Source: Quillaja saponaria (lineage: Eukaryota; Streptophyta; Magnoliopsida; Fabales; Quillajaceae). From it: a DNA stretch of 64,000 nucleotides. Below the pieces are notes generated by a model. The model made no database searches. It worked only from the letters and a program-made list of their open reading frames with translations, and was not told the DNA's origin. The stretch is taken from positions 868,001-932,000 of the forward strand of contig CM055612.1 of assembly GCA_029379385.1 (NCBI GenBank), given 5' to 3'. The translations under genes were made by a program, and so were the position numbers. Below, in pieces: positions 37,201 to 51,000 of this stretch; position 1 is the first letter of the stretch, and the number at the start of each line of letters is the position of its first letter.

Positions 37201-38083
37201 AGGGCCAAAATATTCTGAAGACTACATTTTCTGTATTTAGAATTGTGTGCATCAGTTTATTATTAATCTTCCATAAGGTAATCTTTCTTTCTGCTCTCTT
37301 TACAGGCTCATTGGCCGTTCCCCTCAAATCATGTTATGAAGGTATGCTTTTCCTTTTTGTTATATAATGATTCCATCATGTGTGATGCTCAGTATATTAA
37401 AGTTTGTCTTCCATAAGTTTTGTAGAGTTCTATTTGGATTAATTTTTGGAAATTAGACAATAAATTTAGTCTTGTTTTCTTTCCATGTGAAGCATGCAAG
37501 CCGTATTACTTTATTTTTTTTAGTTCATTCTGTCCTTTCCTGGTTTTAATGTTCTATGAGTTCACATGAACATCATTAACCGTCCATTCCAATGGTAGAA
37601 TTTTCTGTAGTTGAGAAAATCACTCCTATGTAGCCCCTTTGGAATGAAATTCATAGACTTAACTATATACATCTGTCATATTATATTTATATTTTACTTT
37701 TATTGCAGGGGTATGCATACATACTCACCCATCCAGGGACACCAACAGTTTTCTATGACCATTTTTATGATTGGGGCGATTCCCTGCATGACCAGATTGT
37801 GAAATTGGTATGTAGTATAGCTGGTATCCTTTTACTATGTTGGCCTTTGAACAAAGAGACCCTCTAGTAACCATCTTGGTTTTGTAAGCAGATTGACATC
37901 CGCAAGCGTCAAGGCATTCACAGTCGGTCGAATATCAGGATTCTAGAGGCCAAGCAAAATCTCTACTCTGCCATCATTGGTGAGAAAGTGTGCATGAAGA
38001 TTGGGGATGGTTCATGGTGCCCAGCTGGGAGAGAGTGGAGCCTGGCAACCTGTGGCCATGCCTATGCAGTTTGGGAAAAGTAG
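34225..38083 (+). CDS. AMY2: Alpha-amylase, cytosolic AMY2 type
   Basis: Predicted 412-residue glycoside hydrolase family 13 alpha-amylase (endo-1,4-alpha-glucan hydrolysis). It lacks a signal or transit peptide, as in Arabidopsis AMY2 (413 residues from memory), so it is expected in the cytosol. Coding exons: 34225-34242, 34332-34362, 34692-34729, 35046-35172, 35322-35548, 35645-35790, 35892-36004, 36332-36420, 36756-36878, 37306-37341, 37709-37807, 37892-38083. Several are tiny (18, 31, 36 and 38 bases). The four conserved regions are present: [18 protein letters not shown] (nucleophile Asp192), SVGEYWDS (acid/base Glu217) and [11 protein letters not shown] (Asp299). The C-terminus GHAYAVWEK matches the usual final beta-domain. 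Confidence 0.95.
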
Positions 38084-41000
38084 TGCCCCCTTGGCTCTTC
38101 CAACCCTGTATCCTATTTTGCTTGTAGGGAATGGGTGGGGAGCTATATACAAACTTATAGCTTTTGCTACCGTGTATGGGATCTCTCTATCTCCTGACTA
38201 GGCTTTAGTAGAAGTCATGCTATAAGAAATAGGTGTTTGTTGTTACTTCTAATATCCGTGATATCATCTATTAAAAATTAATAATAACCGAAGCATATTG
38301 TTTGTCAATCAATTTTATTTTTTTCCGAGCAGATGCCCACTAAATTTTAGCTGAGGAACTTAGCATTCTTTCTCTGTCTCTCTAGATTTCTGAAGTTAAA
38401 GAAGCTTGTTTCATGTGTTCTGAACTCACATTTGATGGGTTGAAATCCGGGCTATATAAGCTTTCAAGAATCAGGCCTGCATAATCATTGAAAAGAATGC
38501 GAAAATTCAATCTTCGCAGAATAAGATTCTGTTGAATCGAATGATCAAGAAGGGAGGAAGTTGGAGCTGTATAACAGCAATTTGTGATTCCAAAAATTAA
38601 AATTTGTTTCGTGATACCGTTTTAATAAGTTCAAAAATGAAAAGCATTCAAGAAACAGTATGAAAATAGAAACAATATAGAAATGGCATGAAAATGCATG
38701 AAATATATAATAAAACACTTATTATAATTATTGTAGATATCCAACATTGTGAATTTAGTACATAAAATATTATTAAATATATAACAACGTAAAATTTTAA
38801 ACATAGACATACAAATTAGAGAAAAATATCAAATTACAATCGCATCTAACCAATAGTGGAGTGGCTAGTAGATGCTCAACTCATATTTGATGAATTTTTT
38901 TAATTTGAATCAACATACATATGTTCTGAAATTTTAATATTATTCATCACTAAGTTAAACTAAATTAATATAAAATATTTGTATAAATAAAATAAAAGAC
39001 CTAATATGGATGAAATCTTAAAAAGAATTATCCTCGCTAAATATACATCATATAATATTAAAAAAAATTGAATTCCTAAAATATGAAGAGAATTAGAACC
39101 AAAACTTTATATTTTTAAATTTTGAAGATGCCTTGTTTATGTTAACACATTTCATGTGAAAAAGATATAAATCATCCCGTTTCGTATAGAAATGTCTCTG
39201 TTTCGTATATAAATGCCTTCGTTTCTTATGAAAATAGTAATAGCATTTCTGTAAGTGAGTTTTGTTTTGAGTAGTATCGTTTTAACACGAATTTTTAAAT
39301 CTTGCCATTAACAACTCCAAAGGTGAATGATATAGAACCTGTTTCAATTTAGTTTTTGTTATTCGTAGAAAAAAAGAGAGTTTATAGTAAAGTAAATAAT
39401 AATAATAATAGACCACCGTATATACATATGACAGAGTCCCATGTGTGAGTGGTACCGTAAACAAATTTTGGAGCCAGGACATGAATTTGGTAATAATAGT
39501 TGGATGACTCATCTGTAGACAGAGATCTTGAACTGATGAGCTTGAGATGTCTTCATTTCTTTATTTCTTTAAGAAGAGAGATAGAGTATCATGGCATTGA
39601 ACTGGAACAAGTGGTGTTTATCGGTGACGGTATACAAGTGGTTTACGTACCAAAATATTATTTTATACTGAAATTTCACTTCAAATTTATATTCTTGAGA
39701 GGATAATTCACCCCACAAATATCATGGATACTTGAAGTTCATCCACATTAACATCATAAACATAGTCATAGAACTCATCATTTGTATTTTGAATTTGAAA
39801 CCCAAAATAAAAATAAAATAAAAACAGAACAACCTTCTCCTCCAGACATCTAATACTTTCCTTTCACTAAACAAACAAGGCATGTTTTTCAGCTACAACA
39901 GTTTTATGGGGCGGATCATACCAAAAATAATCTCTCACACGTGATATGCACCACTGCATAAGGACGAATTAAAAAATACACCATGGTTCCATCTCTAATC
40001 ATTAATTTTTGTTCTAACATCAATTATCATGTCTCCCTTGCAATTCTTCCGTACTCGCTTTCTCACCTATGGACCATGGTCTTGTATAGATAAATTATAT
40101 GAAAGTTTGAAAAAACCTCACATAGTATAAAACTAAATAATAAATTCATTATATAATTATTAATTGAAGATTAAAAAGTTCTCATTATCTTTTTTCATAT
40201 TCTTTTAAAAAGTATTATAATTCAAATTCAAACTGATTTACTACTATTATTTTTCATGGTGAGAACTATTTTTTTTTATAAAAAAAAAATAGTAAAGAGG
40301 ATGTTGAAAATCTATAAAATTTTAAAGTATTTATTCTTCTATTAATTATTGATTTTCTAAATAAAATAATGTGTTTTGTTTTAAAAATTAATCTATTTTA
40401 TAAACTTAAACTTTCAATCTAGAATTTAGAACTTTATTTAGAAAGAAATTTTAAAAGTAGGAGTTATTAGAAATATAAATTTATTATAAAACTTATTTAG
40501 AATGACAAAAAAAAAAGAGAGACTTATATGATCATTCATTCTCCCTTCTTCTAAAGAAGTTAACAAATTTGAACGCCAAAAATATGCATCGCATGTATAA
40601 GTGTCACAGGACTAGTTTTCACATTATATCGATCGTTTTGGTCTTATTGGATCTCATGGATTTCTTAGAAAGGTCCACATAACCTCTAATCTAAAAACAC
40701 GTTTGACAATAAGAATATGTGACACATTCCAAGATCACTCTAGTACACAACTAGTGTGAGGTCAAGGCTCAGTTTAATAATACTTTTCAAAAAGGTACTG
40801 ATGTGGTTGTTAAAATGAATGAAGTATTTGATAAAACAAATCATAATAATTTTGAACATATAAATGACAAAAATAAATATCTTTAATATAGATTTCAGGA
40901 TAAAAAGTAATGGTTAATTAATTAATTAATGATAGATTTAGAATTTTATTAAATTAATAAGATAATTTTGTATCTTATAATTTAGAAAAGTTATTGCTAA

Positions 41001-44000
41001 TTTTTAAAAGTATTATCCTTGAAACTTTTGGGTATTTTCAAAAGAATATTCCTATATTTTTAAGCACAGTAAAAAAACGAGTCTTGAAAAAATTAACCAA
41101 ATATATTTTAAAGTTATATCATTCTCTTACAAAATATTATTAAATTCATCCTAATTAATCCTCTGATTATCATATCAAAAGATCAAGAGGCATTCAAAAA
41201 GTTGACTTACTAATTGCGAGGGATAACATATTCCACATAGGTATTTCTACGTGCTAGCAAAAATCAGTAAGCTATATATACTCCGTATGTATTGAAAAAA
41301 AGAAAGAAGGGAGCTAATCCATGCATGGCCACGTCGACAGTTTCTCAAATCCAAATTCTTTTTTGGCAATTTTGTCTTTTGCTTCTTTGTTTGGTGATGA
41401 GATAGCATATATACAGTATGTGTATTTTCCTTAATTCATTTCTTCAATAACCTTTTCTTTAAAAAAAATTAGAAATTGTTTAGTTAATTCTATGTTTCAT
41501 GATTAAGCAAGTACAACTTCTTGTGATTCTATTATAAAGTTCGAACAACTAATCTGCTATTTAGAAAAGGGTTATTGACTATTTGGCTGTCTGCGTTGTA
41601 CCAATCGAATTTTTCTTTAATTCTACGTTTGAAAATGACATTATGCATATGCAAATCTTATGTCATCAGCCTTTTTGTTTTGTATGAAAAGAATTGATAA
41701 TTAGTTTTTTTTTTTTTAACTCCTCTTTCTTGCATATAAATGTGCCTCTTTCCAACCTTTTGACATTTAAACATTAATTTGGTTTTGTTTAGTTTAATAA
41801 ACCTCCAAAAGTTTTTTTCTTTTGGGCAAAAACCTCCAAAAATTTGAGTAGTAGACATAGCAAAATGTCCAGCTGTCTTACTCGGTGTATCATGTCTTAA
41901 CGGATTTCAGATATCTTATTCGGTATTCATTTGAGTCATCACGATTCACGTCTTAACGGATCTCAGGTTGCGCATTCGAGAAACAATTAATTCTATTTTT
42001 TGTATGTCATTTATCAATCAATTTATTTCTTTTTTATCATTCTAAATGTATCAACTTAAACCAATCAAATATATTCCAATTACAAAATATATTTTTAACT
42101 AATTTACATACAAATATGTTTATCAAACCATGGTCACTTCAAGCTACTTAAACATACTATAAAAATACAATAAGGCGTAGACCATAATTTTAAACCATGA
42201 TCTCAATTTATGGTACTCATCTCGGCTCAAATCCAAACAAACTGTTAATTTATAACTGCAAGTGGTTCTTCTCATTTGGCTTGCAAAAGAAATAATATTT
42301 TTCCTCTTGAAATGTATTTAATTTTGTTTTCTTTTCTATTTCTATTTTACAAATCTTTGTGTGTGTATAAGGAGGGTTTGAATTGCATGATTGTTTATAA
42401 AGCACAAAATGCAAATACTTGTAGACATCTTTGAAGCAATCATTCCATGAGAGCGCAGCTCCACGTGAATTAAGCCCAACAGGTCATAAAATCATGAAAA
42501 TTGGTGCATGGATTCTCTCATGCATCGAGTTTTGAAATTGAGTAGAAAGTCTCCCAAATCACAATTACAGGTGGTGGGTGTGTGTTGTTGCTCCTCTATA
42601 ATTCTAGGTCTGCCAGTTTTTTGCTTCGATTGGTTTTAAATTAAATTCAACATCTTCAGTTGAACATGTTAAAGTATACTGATAATTAAAAGAATTTTCT
42701 TGTTACAAGGCTTAAATTTATAAATAATATGATAATTTATCATAAAAGATTATAATTTTAACTTATTTCTATAATTTATACTTGTAAAAAATATTGAGTT
42801 CACACACTCCCGTGAGTCTGAAGAAAACAAATTATACTAAAATAATAAAAATAATGAAAACTACTATAATTGGTCCTATAGATGCCATGTTCTTCCTTAA
42901 TGCCTCGGAGACAACCACCAGTTTGTTAGTACAGAACATTGCCCCCACCATTGCACCACCCTTGAAGCTTTTCCAAAAAGGGAACAAAAGAAGGATAAAA
43001 GTTGTCACTTAGAGCTGCACATAGCATAGGGAACAAAGCGGATGAACTTTTTCAAAGGTAAGATTTACCCACTAAAACTATAAATTTAGAATGCAAAAGT
43101 TATTTCTGTGTCTCACTCTCGTCTACTTTAGAACTTTCACTACTTTTCTTTCTTCTTTTATAGGGCAGATGCTTTAGATGACTAGTCATTCAAAAACGTT
43201 CAAAATGAACGACCTAGTTAATATTAGGAGTATTATATTATACAAGTGCTTACTATAATTTTTTCACTGTCCCAATGATTCAATCATGGCTCTGACGGTA
43301 TAGTTCAGCAGGCCAACTGGTTTGTACCTCGCAAACTAATGGGACGACGTAGACTAGTCTATAAATTCCATGTGGATTCAATCTTATTTTACTTCTTTGA
43401 ACTTTGAAAATGTACAAGAAAAATTAATTGGTATCGAGGATAGTTGGGGTGGTGGATTAAAAGCAATAAATATGGTCGAGTAAATGGGTTAGGTCTATTA
43501 AATAGAATAAATATTTGTGCCTGTGTGGGAATTTGTTCACTGGAAGAGAGGGAGAGCTAGCTGGAGTTGAAGCAGGTGGTGACTGTGTGAGTGAGTGGTT
43601 CTTATTTCTACGGAGTATGGGGTTTTGGCTTTTATAATTCGTGGGTGTGATGAGTGCGACGTATCGATAGACAAAATGGAAGATTGCATATCTCTTTCTG
43701 TGTGTGACTGGGAATTTCAATTAATGGAGGAAGAAAAATAAATGAATTTCTATTGAAGGGTTGAATTGTAGTATAATAATTGAAGAGATCGACCTATGTT
43801 TAACTTTTCTAAATCGCACTTGTAATGTGTGTTTATTCTAAATTAATCTCATTCGTCAAAAGACTTTCTTTACTTTGAATTTTTTTGGAACTTCTTCTAC
43901 AGAGCAGTCAGTTACCTAGGATTCCACCCTTAGTGGTGTCGTAGGACCCGTCAATGAGAATGTTGGCTACTTGAGCCCTTAAAGCTTGGTTGGACAATAT

Positions 44001-45787
44001 GGCAATATCAAACGAACAATTGTTGATCCACTTAAATAAGTGGTGGCCATTAGAGATTCAATAAAATTTAAAAATATCCAAATAAAAAATACAAGCAGAT
44101 TACTATTTATACCTACCACCTTTTACATCACTTGTAATTTATATTTATGAGAATAAACTTGTTTATGTATGTTTTCATAATCTCATCCCAATTTAAGACT
44201 TGCATATTAAAATTGTCAAAATCTTAATCACTTAAGAAATTTTTTTCTTTGTTTTTATCATTAGCTCATCTCATCGACACATTAATTTCAACTCTATAGT
44301 CAATTATAATACAATGCCCATCAAATTAAGACACGACTAATGAAGATTGAAGAACCATAGCTTATTGAAGATATAGATAATTCTTATATTAGAAAGGAAA
44401 AGGGAAACTTAGAATAACAAAAGTGGTGACGAGAAAACAATCCAATAGTTATAGAACTCAATCCCTTGTAACTAGTTAGGAAGCACATAATTAAGCTAAG
44501 GACAAAAGACTTTTACCAATATATATATATTTAGTAATTTAGATGAAGTTAGCAGATAATATATATCCTTTTGCTAATGACCAAAAAATATATGTCATTT
44601 TGCTTCTACAAAATTACGCAATCCTTTCTGAATTCTTATTTTGGGAGAAATATTAAAACTTTCATTTTTTTCTTTTAATTTCTTTTGGTGGGGGGGGGGG
44701 GGGGGGGGGTGGGGGGGGGGGGGGGGATGTTGTTGAAAAAGTTATATTACCTTATTATTCTACATGCTGTCACAGATTGCTAAATGCAACTGTTTTAATT
44801 AGAAAGAAAAGACCTATTGAATCTTAGTAGTTTTTAATTTAAAATTATGATAGAAGAAAGAAAATCATAAAATTGTATGAGAAAGCAGTTGGGAGGAATA
44901 AATATTTCTACATTAATCACTCAAAAATGAGTTGAGATTTTATTTATTTAAATTTGGTGTTTTTAACCACAATATCTATAGTTTAGGTTAGGGTGAAAAT
45001 ATTGACCCACAATTTCCAGAACAAATTAAAACTAACATAGCTAATTTTTCTCCAAATAAGATCATCATTTGGCAAAAAAGACCAGGTACTAGTTTTTTAT
45101 TTTTGAGAAGAAAAGAGTAGCTACTAGTTACTACTACTATTTTGGTTGGTTTCCACGTCATGGTGGTAATTGGTAAGCTACTTACATAGCCAACCGAACA
45201 GAACCACACTGGGCATCAGAAACTAGGGGTAAAAGGGGTTTTAGGGCAAGAGAGAGTGAGATTGAAATTACTGAGTTAGCTAGACTGAGTGACGGAGGAG
45301 AAGGAAGATTGAAAAAGTGGGGCTTTCATCAATAACGAGGAAGAGAAGAGAATAACTATGATGATCCTCGATCGTTCCTTTTGATGTCTTCTAAGAGTTT
45401 TTTTTTTTGCTAAGTATGCCTTCTCTCTGAGGAATGGAAGTCGTGAACCATCTCATCCAATCTTATTACTTGGAGATCTACTGATCTGTACCCTGAATTC
45501 TGAAACTAACCTTTGCTTCACTACCCAGTCCTTCGGCCAGTAGTGACCCCAAGTCTTATCTCAATTTATTTAATTATTACACCCACCCTCTTCTCCTTCT
45601 CTCTCTTATTTACTGTTCTAGCTAGCTGCTAGCCCCTTCACTTCTCAAAATAAATAGAACCCATCTGCTCTTCTCTTCAGATTCCAAACTTTCTATGTTT
45701 GTTTGTGTTGGTGTTTTTTCGTTTCGAAGATGAATATGAAAGAGGTGCTGCTGCTTTTGTTTTCATGTGGGTTTAGCAAAGGGCTTC
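38084..45787. other. Gene-poor AT-rich spacer between AMY2 and MIR394
   Basis: No supported coding gene was found in these 7.7 kb. Open frames are short and biased. Around 38590-38710 and 39175-39290 there are related low-complexity stretches rich in GTTTC/GAAAC words (compare GTTTCGTGATACCGTTTTAA with the similar string near 39262), probably one decayed repeat. Near 41880-41970 the phrase GTCTTAACGGAT occurs twice, about 57 bases apart. A long G-run sits at 44690. The right end should contain the promoter of the MIR394 transcript. Confidence 0.5.
44690..44726 (+). repeat. Long poly-G tract
   Basis: Twenty G, one T and sixteen G in a row on the + strand. Such a tract is exceptional in AT-rich plant DNA. 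It has clear potential for G-quadruplex formation, and its exact length may be an assembly error. Confidence 0.9.
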
Positions 45788-45926
45788 TTACATAGTTTAT
45801 TGGCATTCTGTCCACCTCCCTCCCGTCAATGGATCTCTTTCTATTTCTGTGTTGTATATTTATTTCATATACATGGATATAGATATGGATATGGAGGTGG
45901 GCACACTGCCAACTGAGCTCTGTTGG
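45788..45926 (+). ncRNA. MIR394: MIR394 precursor hairpin
   Basis: The 5' arm carries the complete, conserved miR394 sequence TTGGCATTCTGTCCACCTCC at 45800-45819. The 3' arm carries the partner strand AGGTGGGCACACTGCCAACT at 45895-45914. They pair with two mismatches and a G-U pair, and leave two-base 3' overhangs on both strands, as expected of a Dicer product. Pairing continues below the duplex (ACATAGTTTA against the complement of CTGAGCTCTGT). The loop region is about 75 bases. miR394 is known to repress the F-box gene LCR, controlling leaf shape and shoot stem-cell competence. In Arabidopsis a MIR394 copy also lies beside AMY2 and a prolyl oligopeptidase gene (from memory). Confidence 0.96.
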
Positions 45927-48071
45927 TTTCTCTTTGTAAAGCCCTCATGATGTCTCCGTACCAATTTTTTTATTTTTTTTTCTGAATATATTTCTCTCAT
46001 GTTGGCTGATATATATAAGGTAAACGAGTACAAGCCCCATCTCCATGATTTGTTCTATATTCCTTGGCTTCTTGTCTATGTTATATTTTACAGCTCATGA
46101 TGTCTCTGTTAGCTAGAGTTTTATTCTTTTCTTTTCTATGTAGAATATTTATTCTTTATCTGGTTTTCTTCTTTAAGTCTATAACTTATGCAACTGCTGC
46201 TGAAACCCTACCTTGGCTTATTTTTTGTTTCCTCTAATTTTGTTTCTGGTACCTGTATTTTCTGCATATTGTGTAGTATTATTCCATAATTTATTTATTT
46301 CTTCACTCGTTTGCTAAGATTTTAATTATTTCATAGACCTTTTCAGTTTGGATTGGGTTTTATAAATCTGTTACCTCCTTTGCAGGCGTACGTGTTGGTA
46401 AAAGCTTATTAAGTCTGAAGGTGCCCAAGGTTTGCAAAGATGCATCCGGAACTGACGGAGCTAAGGAGGAGAAGACATAATGCACAAGATGACCAGACCA
46501 ACCGCCATGGCTTCTAGCTAACTGAAGGATCCGATCCATCATCCAGGATTTCATGCATGCCTGCCACTTTTTCTTCTGTCATTTATTTACTGATTACTAA
46601 TATATTTCAGCCTTTAATTACAGTAAATACGAATACGTTCGTACCATTACGAATACGAGTATACGGTCCCCTCAAGCCCTTATACGTTGGCTCATGATTG
46701 AAGAAGACTGACATTTGTTTTTGTCATACTAAAGTGATTAATCGGAAAAGAGCACAACATTCATCAAATTTCGTACGTGGCGCGTGGGTCCAAACAACGT
46801 CTGGTAATAGTAATACGAATATACGATGAGATTAGATGGTAGTAGTTATCATTGCTTGTCTAATTAAAAAGTATTTCTGGATGATTTTGTAGCCTGAATT
46901 ATCTGTTTGCAGACTCGCAGCCGAAGGGTAGAGTACAAGACCATGGTTTGTTATTTTATTTTTTTTATAGAAAAATAAATTTCATTAAGAAAGTTATACA
47001 TAAGACCATGTACGAATCTGACCACATATATAATTGCACAAGACCATACTGCATGTTAACTGTGGTCGCTGCCCAGCCCCCAATGTTTCAGTTTTCAGCC
47101 TTTTTGACTGGGCTAAATGGCAATCAATCACCATCGGGCCTCCACCCTCCACGCATAGCGTTTGTCCAAATACTTGATCAGTCAATGCGTTTTGTCAAAT
47201 GTATAATTCAAAACTCAATTCGTGCTAATTAGTGGGACCATTTGATTAGTTTTTTCTTTTCTTTTAAATATGGGAAACGATCAGCACATACTACTCACAA
47301 AAGGAGATGAATATTATCAATTTGAACATGGGACCATGACATACAACAAGAACTTGATAGCTAAGCATATGTATTAATTATGAGTCTCAATTGAGTATTC
47401 AGTTGCATTCTTTGCGTGCTTGCTAATGATGTTACTGTACCTTTTCAAGCACTTTCTCAAAGATTTGGCCACAAATTAAGTCCATGAGAATCCTGTTTTT
47501 GCACTGCTAAAGTAGAAGTTTAAAAAAAAGAAGCATACGGTAATAATAGTGGATTCGGATTAGAAACATTTTGAGAAGGAGCCATTATGTATTCATTTGG
47601 GAACAAAATTCCTACAATAGTTGACAATTAATAAACAAACGTGATCTCTTTTACTATTTCTAATTGTAGATGCCAATAAGGATGGCTACAAACCAAAAGA
47701 AATATCTTTTAGTAAAACGTAACTCAAAAAAATGGCCAACAAAATTGGGACATGTATTGCAAATCGGATTGGTCTGATGTTCTCGTAGCCTATGATTTAC
47801 CTCTGAAAAAAAAAAAGTAATAAGTTAATTACCACTTCGGTTTAGAAAAACGGCATAACAATTGTCCAATACGCTCGCCACGCCCCAAGATTTCGAGATT
47901 CATCACCCTTTTCGTTATTCCAAAATCTCCGTCTCTTCTCTTCTCTGTGTATTAATAAGCCTAAGCTTCCACTCCACGCAAACTTGACACCACCAGAGCT
48001 CGTTTAGTGTTATTCAGTTGCCCTCTCTCTCCGCCTTTTGTTCTTGTTCATTTTGAAGCCTTAAAGTTAGA
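45927..48071. other. Spacer between MIR394 and prolyl oligopeptidase
   Basis: The left part should be the 3' portion of the primary miRNA transcript. The right end (about 47900-48071) looks like the 5' leader of the peptidase gene. No other gene was seen. Confidence 0.5.
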
Positions 48072-51000
48072 ATGGGTTCGCTCTCTGCCCTAGACGAATC
48101 TCTTCATTATCCAATTGCTCGGAGAGACGAGTCTGTCGTCGATGATTACCACGGTGTTAAGATTCCCGATCCTTATCGATGGTAACGAATTCGATTTTTG
48201 ATTGTATCTCATTGCTCAATTCCTTGTTTGTTTTGGAAGAAATTGTTTTACAGTCGAGAAACTTTTTTCATGGAAAATTTTCATCCGATATTATTTTGTC
48301 AAGAATTTGATTTCTAATTTTGTTTTGAAAATAACAAATAAATCTTTCATTAGCTTCTGAAAATCAACGAAGCGTTAGTGAAGATGTTTGAGAAAATCTG
48401 TAATTGTTATTTTAGGCTTGAAGATCCGGATGCGGAGGAAGTGAAAGAGTTTGTACAGAAACAGATACAATTGACGGACTCGGTGCTTCAAAAATGTGAT
48501 GCCAGGGAAAATCTTCGCGCAAAGATTACGAAACTCTTTGATCATCCACGTTATGATGCTCCTTTTAGGCGAGCCGATAAGTACTTCTATTTCCATAACA
48601 CCGGGCTTCAAGCACAAGACGTCCTCTATGTGCAGGATAGTTTGGATGGAGAACCTGAGATTTTGCTTGACCCTAATTCACTTAGTGAAGATGGAACTAC
48701 TTCATTGAATACGCTTTCAGTGAGCGAGGAGGCTAAGTACATGGCCTATGGGCTCAGTTCAAGTGGTAGCGATTGGGTAACAATTAAAGTCATGCGGATA
48801 GAGGACAAGAAGGTCCAGCCTGATACATTATCATGGGTGAGTATTTGAAGTTTTTCTTTATTCTCCTTATATAAAGAGAAGAGGTTATGAATGTAAGCAA
48901 CCGATGGTGAGTGATTACTACGTTTCAGGTCAAATTCTCGACTATTAGTTGGACGCATGATAGCAAAGGTTTTTTCTACAGCCGCTATCCTGCACCAAAG
49001 TAAGTATTCTTGCGTATTTCAAGAGCCAAAATTGGATGTTTATGATTGTAGCTGTAAAAGCTTTAAATCTGACGTGCTTCTAAAAAAATAGAAATGGTCA
49101 AAAAATTTAGTGAATTGACTGTTACCAAATTGGAAAAGGTTTAGGAATACGTGAATATGGAAAATCTGAGATGATTCTGTAGTAGATTCTGCAATGTAAA
49201 TATAAATAATGGGAATGGATTTGCATTTTAGGAAGATGATCTGATATGAGTCACTTGGAGATCCAACAGTTTTTAAGTTGATCTACATGGTGATGGTAAT
49301 TTGATCATTTTGAGATTTAGTGATTGCATTAGTAACCTTGGTGATTTTTTCTTAAGGGAAGGACAAGATATAGATGCTGGGACGGAGACAAATGCCAACC
49401 TTTATCACGAGGTTTACTATCATCTTTTAGGTTCAGATCAGTCTGAAGATATTTTGTGCTGGAGAGATTCTGAAAACCCTAAGTATTCATTTGAAGCAAG
49501 TGTTACTGAGGACGGGAAGGTAATTCTTTATCTTTATCATGAATTTAGGGTGATGTCACCTTTACTGTATTTATGAATAACAATACTTCATCCTTGATGC
49601 TCTACAAATGAAATACTAGGATGTAGATTGTGAGGCAAATAATGTCAGATGTGCAGTAATTGTCTTTGTACGTGCATGAGCATTGTAGTTTAAGCTTTCA
49701 CTTCATTAGTCTATGGAAAACCTGTTGAGTTGATTGGTATTATACCATTGTCTGTGCTCAGCAGCATTATGGGGAGGAGGAAAACAACCCATGTATGCTT
49801 ATATAGTTTTTTTTGTGCAAGGCTGGTTTATGGTGCTTAATTAACCTCGTTTATATAATTCATTTAGTATCAGTTTCTAGAGAACTTACTTCTTTTTGGT
49901 GTTATTCTGCAGTATATCCTTCTCTCAATAGGAGAAGGCTGTGATCCAGTCAACAAGCTTTACTACTGTGACATGTCTGAACTTCCTAATGGGCTGGAAG
50001 GCTTTAAGGAGAAAAATGACCTGCTCCCATTTATTAAACTTATTGATAACTTCGATGCCCAGTATCAAGTTGTTGCAAATGATGGCACCTTGTTTACTTT
50101 TTTGACAAATAAAGATGCTTCTAAATATAAACTGGTACAGGTAAATTTGACAGAACCAACTGTTTGGACTGATGTTGTACCAGAAGCTGAAAAAGATGTA
50201 CTTGAATCAGCATGTGCTGTCAATGGAAACCAAATGATTTTGAGTTACCTGAGTGATGTGAAATATGTTCTGCAAGTGAGGGACTTGAAATCAGGTTCCT
50301 TTCTGCATCAATTACCAATTGATATTGGCACAGTTGATGGAATTTCTGCACGGCGTGAAGATAGTGTAGTTTTCATTGGGTTTACAAGTTTTCTTACCCC
50401 TGGCATTATATATCAATGTAATTTAGAACAAGAGGTCCCTGATATGAAGGTATTTCGGGAAATTGTTGTCTCTGGGTTTGATCGTTCTGGTTTCAAGGTC
50501 AATCAGGTAAGAGTTTTCTGCAGATACCTTACTGATGCTGTGAAGCTGTTCACAGTGTTCAATAGTGTCTAGGCTCTTGCAGGGGAACCTCCGTGTGTTT
50601 TTTGTGTTTGTGCTTGCACTTGCACTTGCACTTGCACATGTTTGTTCCCTTTTCTTATAAAAGTTTTCATTTCCAGGTTTTTGTTCCTAGCAAGGATGGT
50701 ACCAGAATCCCGGTGTTCATTGTTGCCAGAAAGGATATTGTTTTGGATGGGTCACACCCTTGCTTGTTATATGGATATGGTGGATTTAACATCAGTCTTA
50801 CGCCATCGTTCAGTGTTAGTCGTATTGTACTTACAAGACATTTAGGTGCAGTTTTCTCCATAGCAAATATTCGTGGAGGTGGAGAGTATGGAGAGGAATG
50901 GCATAAAGCAGGCTCACTTGCAAAAAAGCAGAATTGCTTTGATGATTTCATTTCTGCAGCTGAATACCTTGTATCTTCTGGTTATACCCAACCAAGAAAG

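Noticed and set aside
42794..43012. Possible small gene; minus-strand frame reads GGAMVGAMFCTNKLVVVSEA
   Set aside because: The minus-strand frame is only about 57 codons long between stops, has no exon partners I could find and no family match, so it is probably chance.
46360..47232. Small open frames downstream of MIR394
   Set aside because: They have no recognizable protein features or splice partners and fall in what is probably primary miRNA transcript or spacer.
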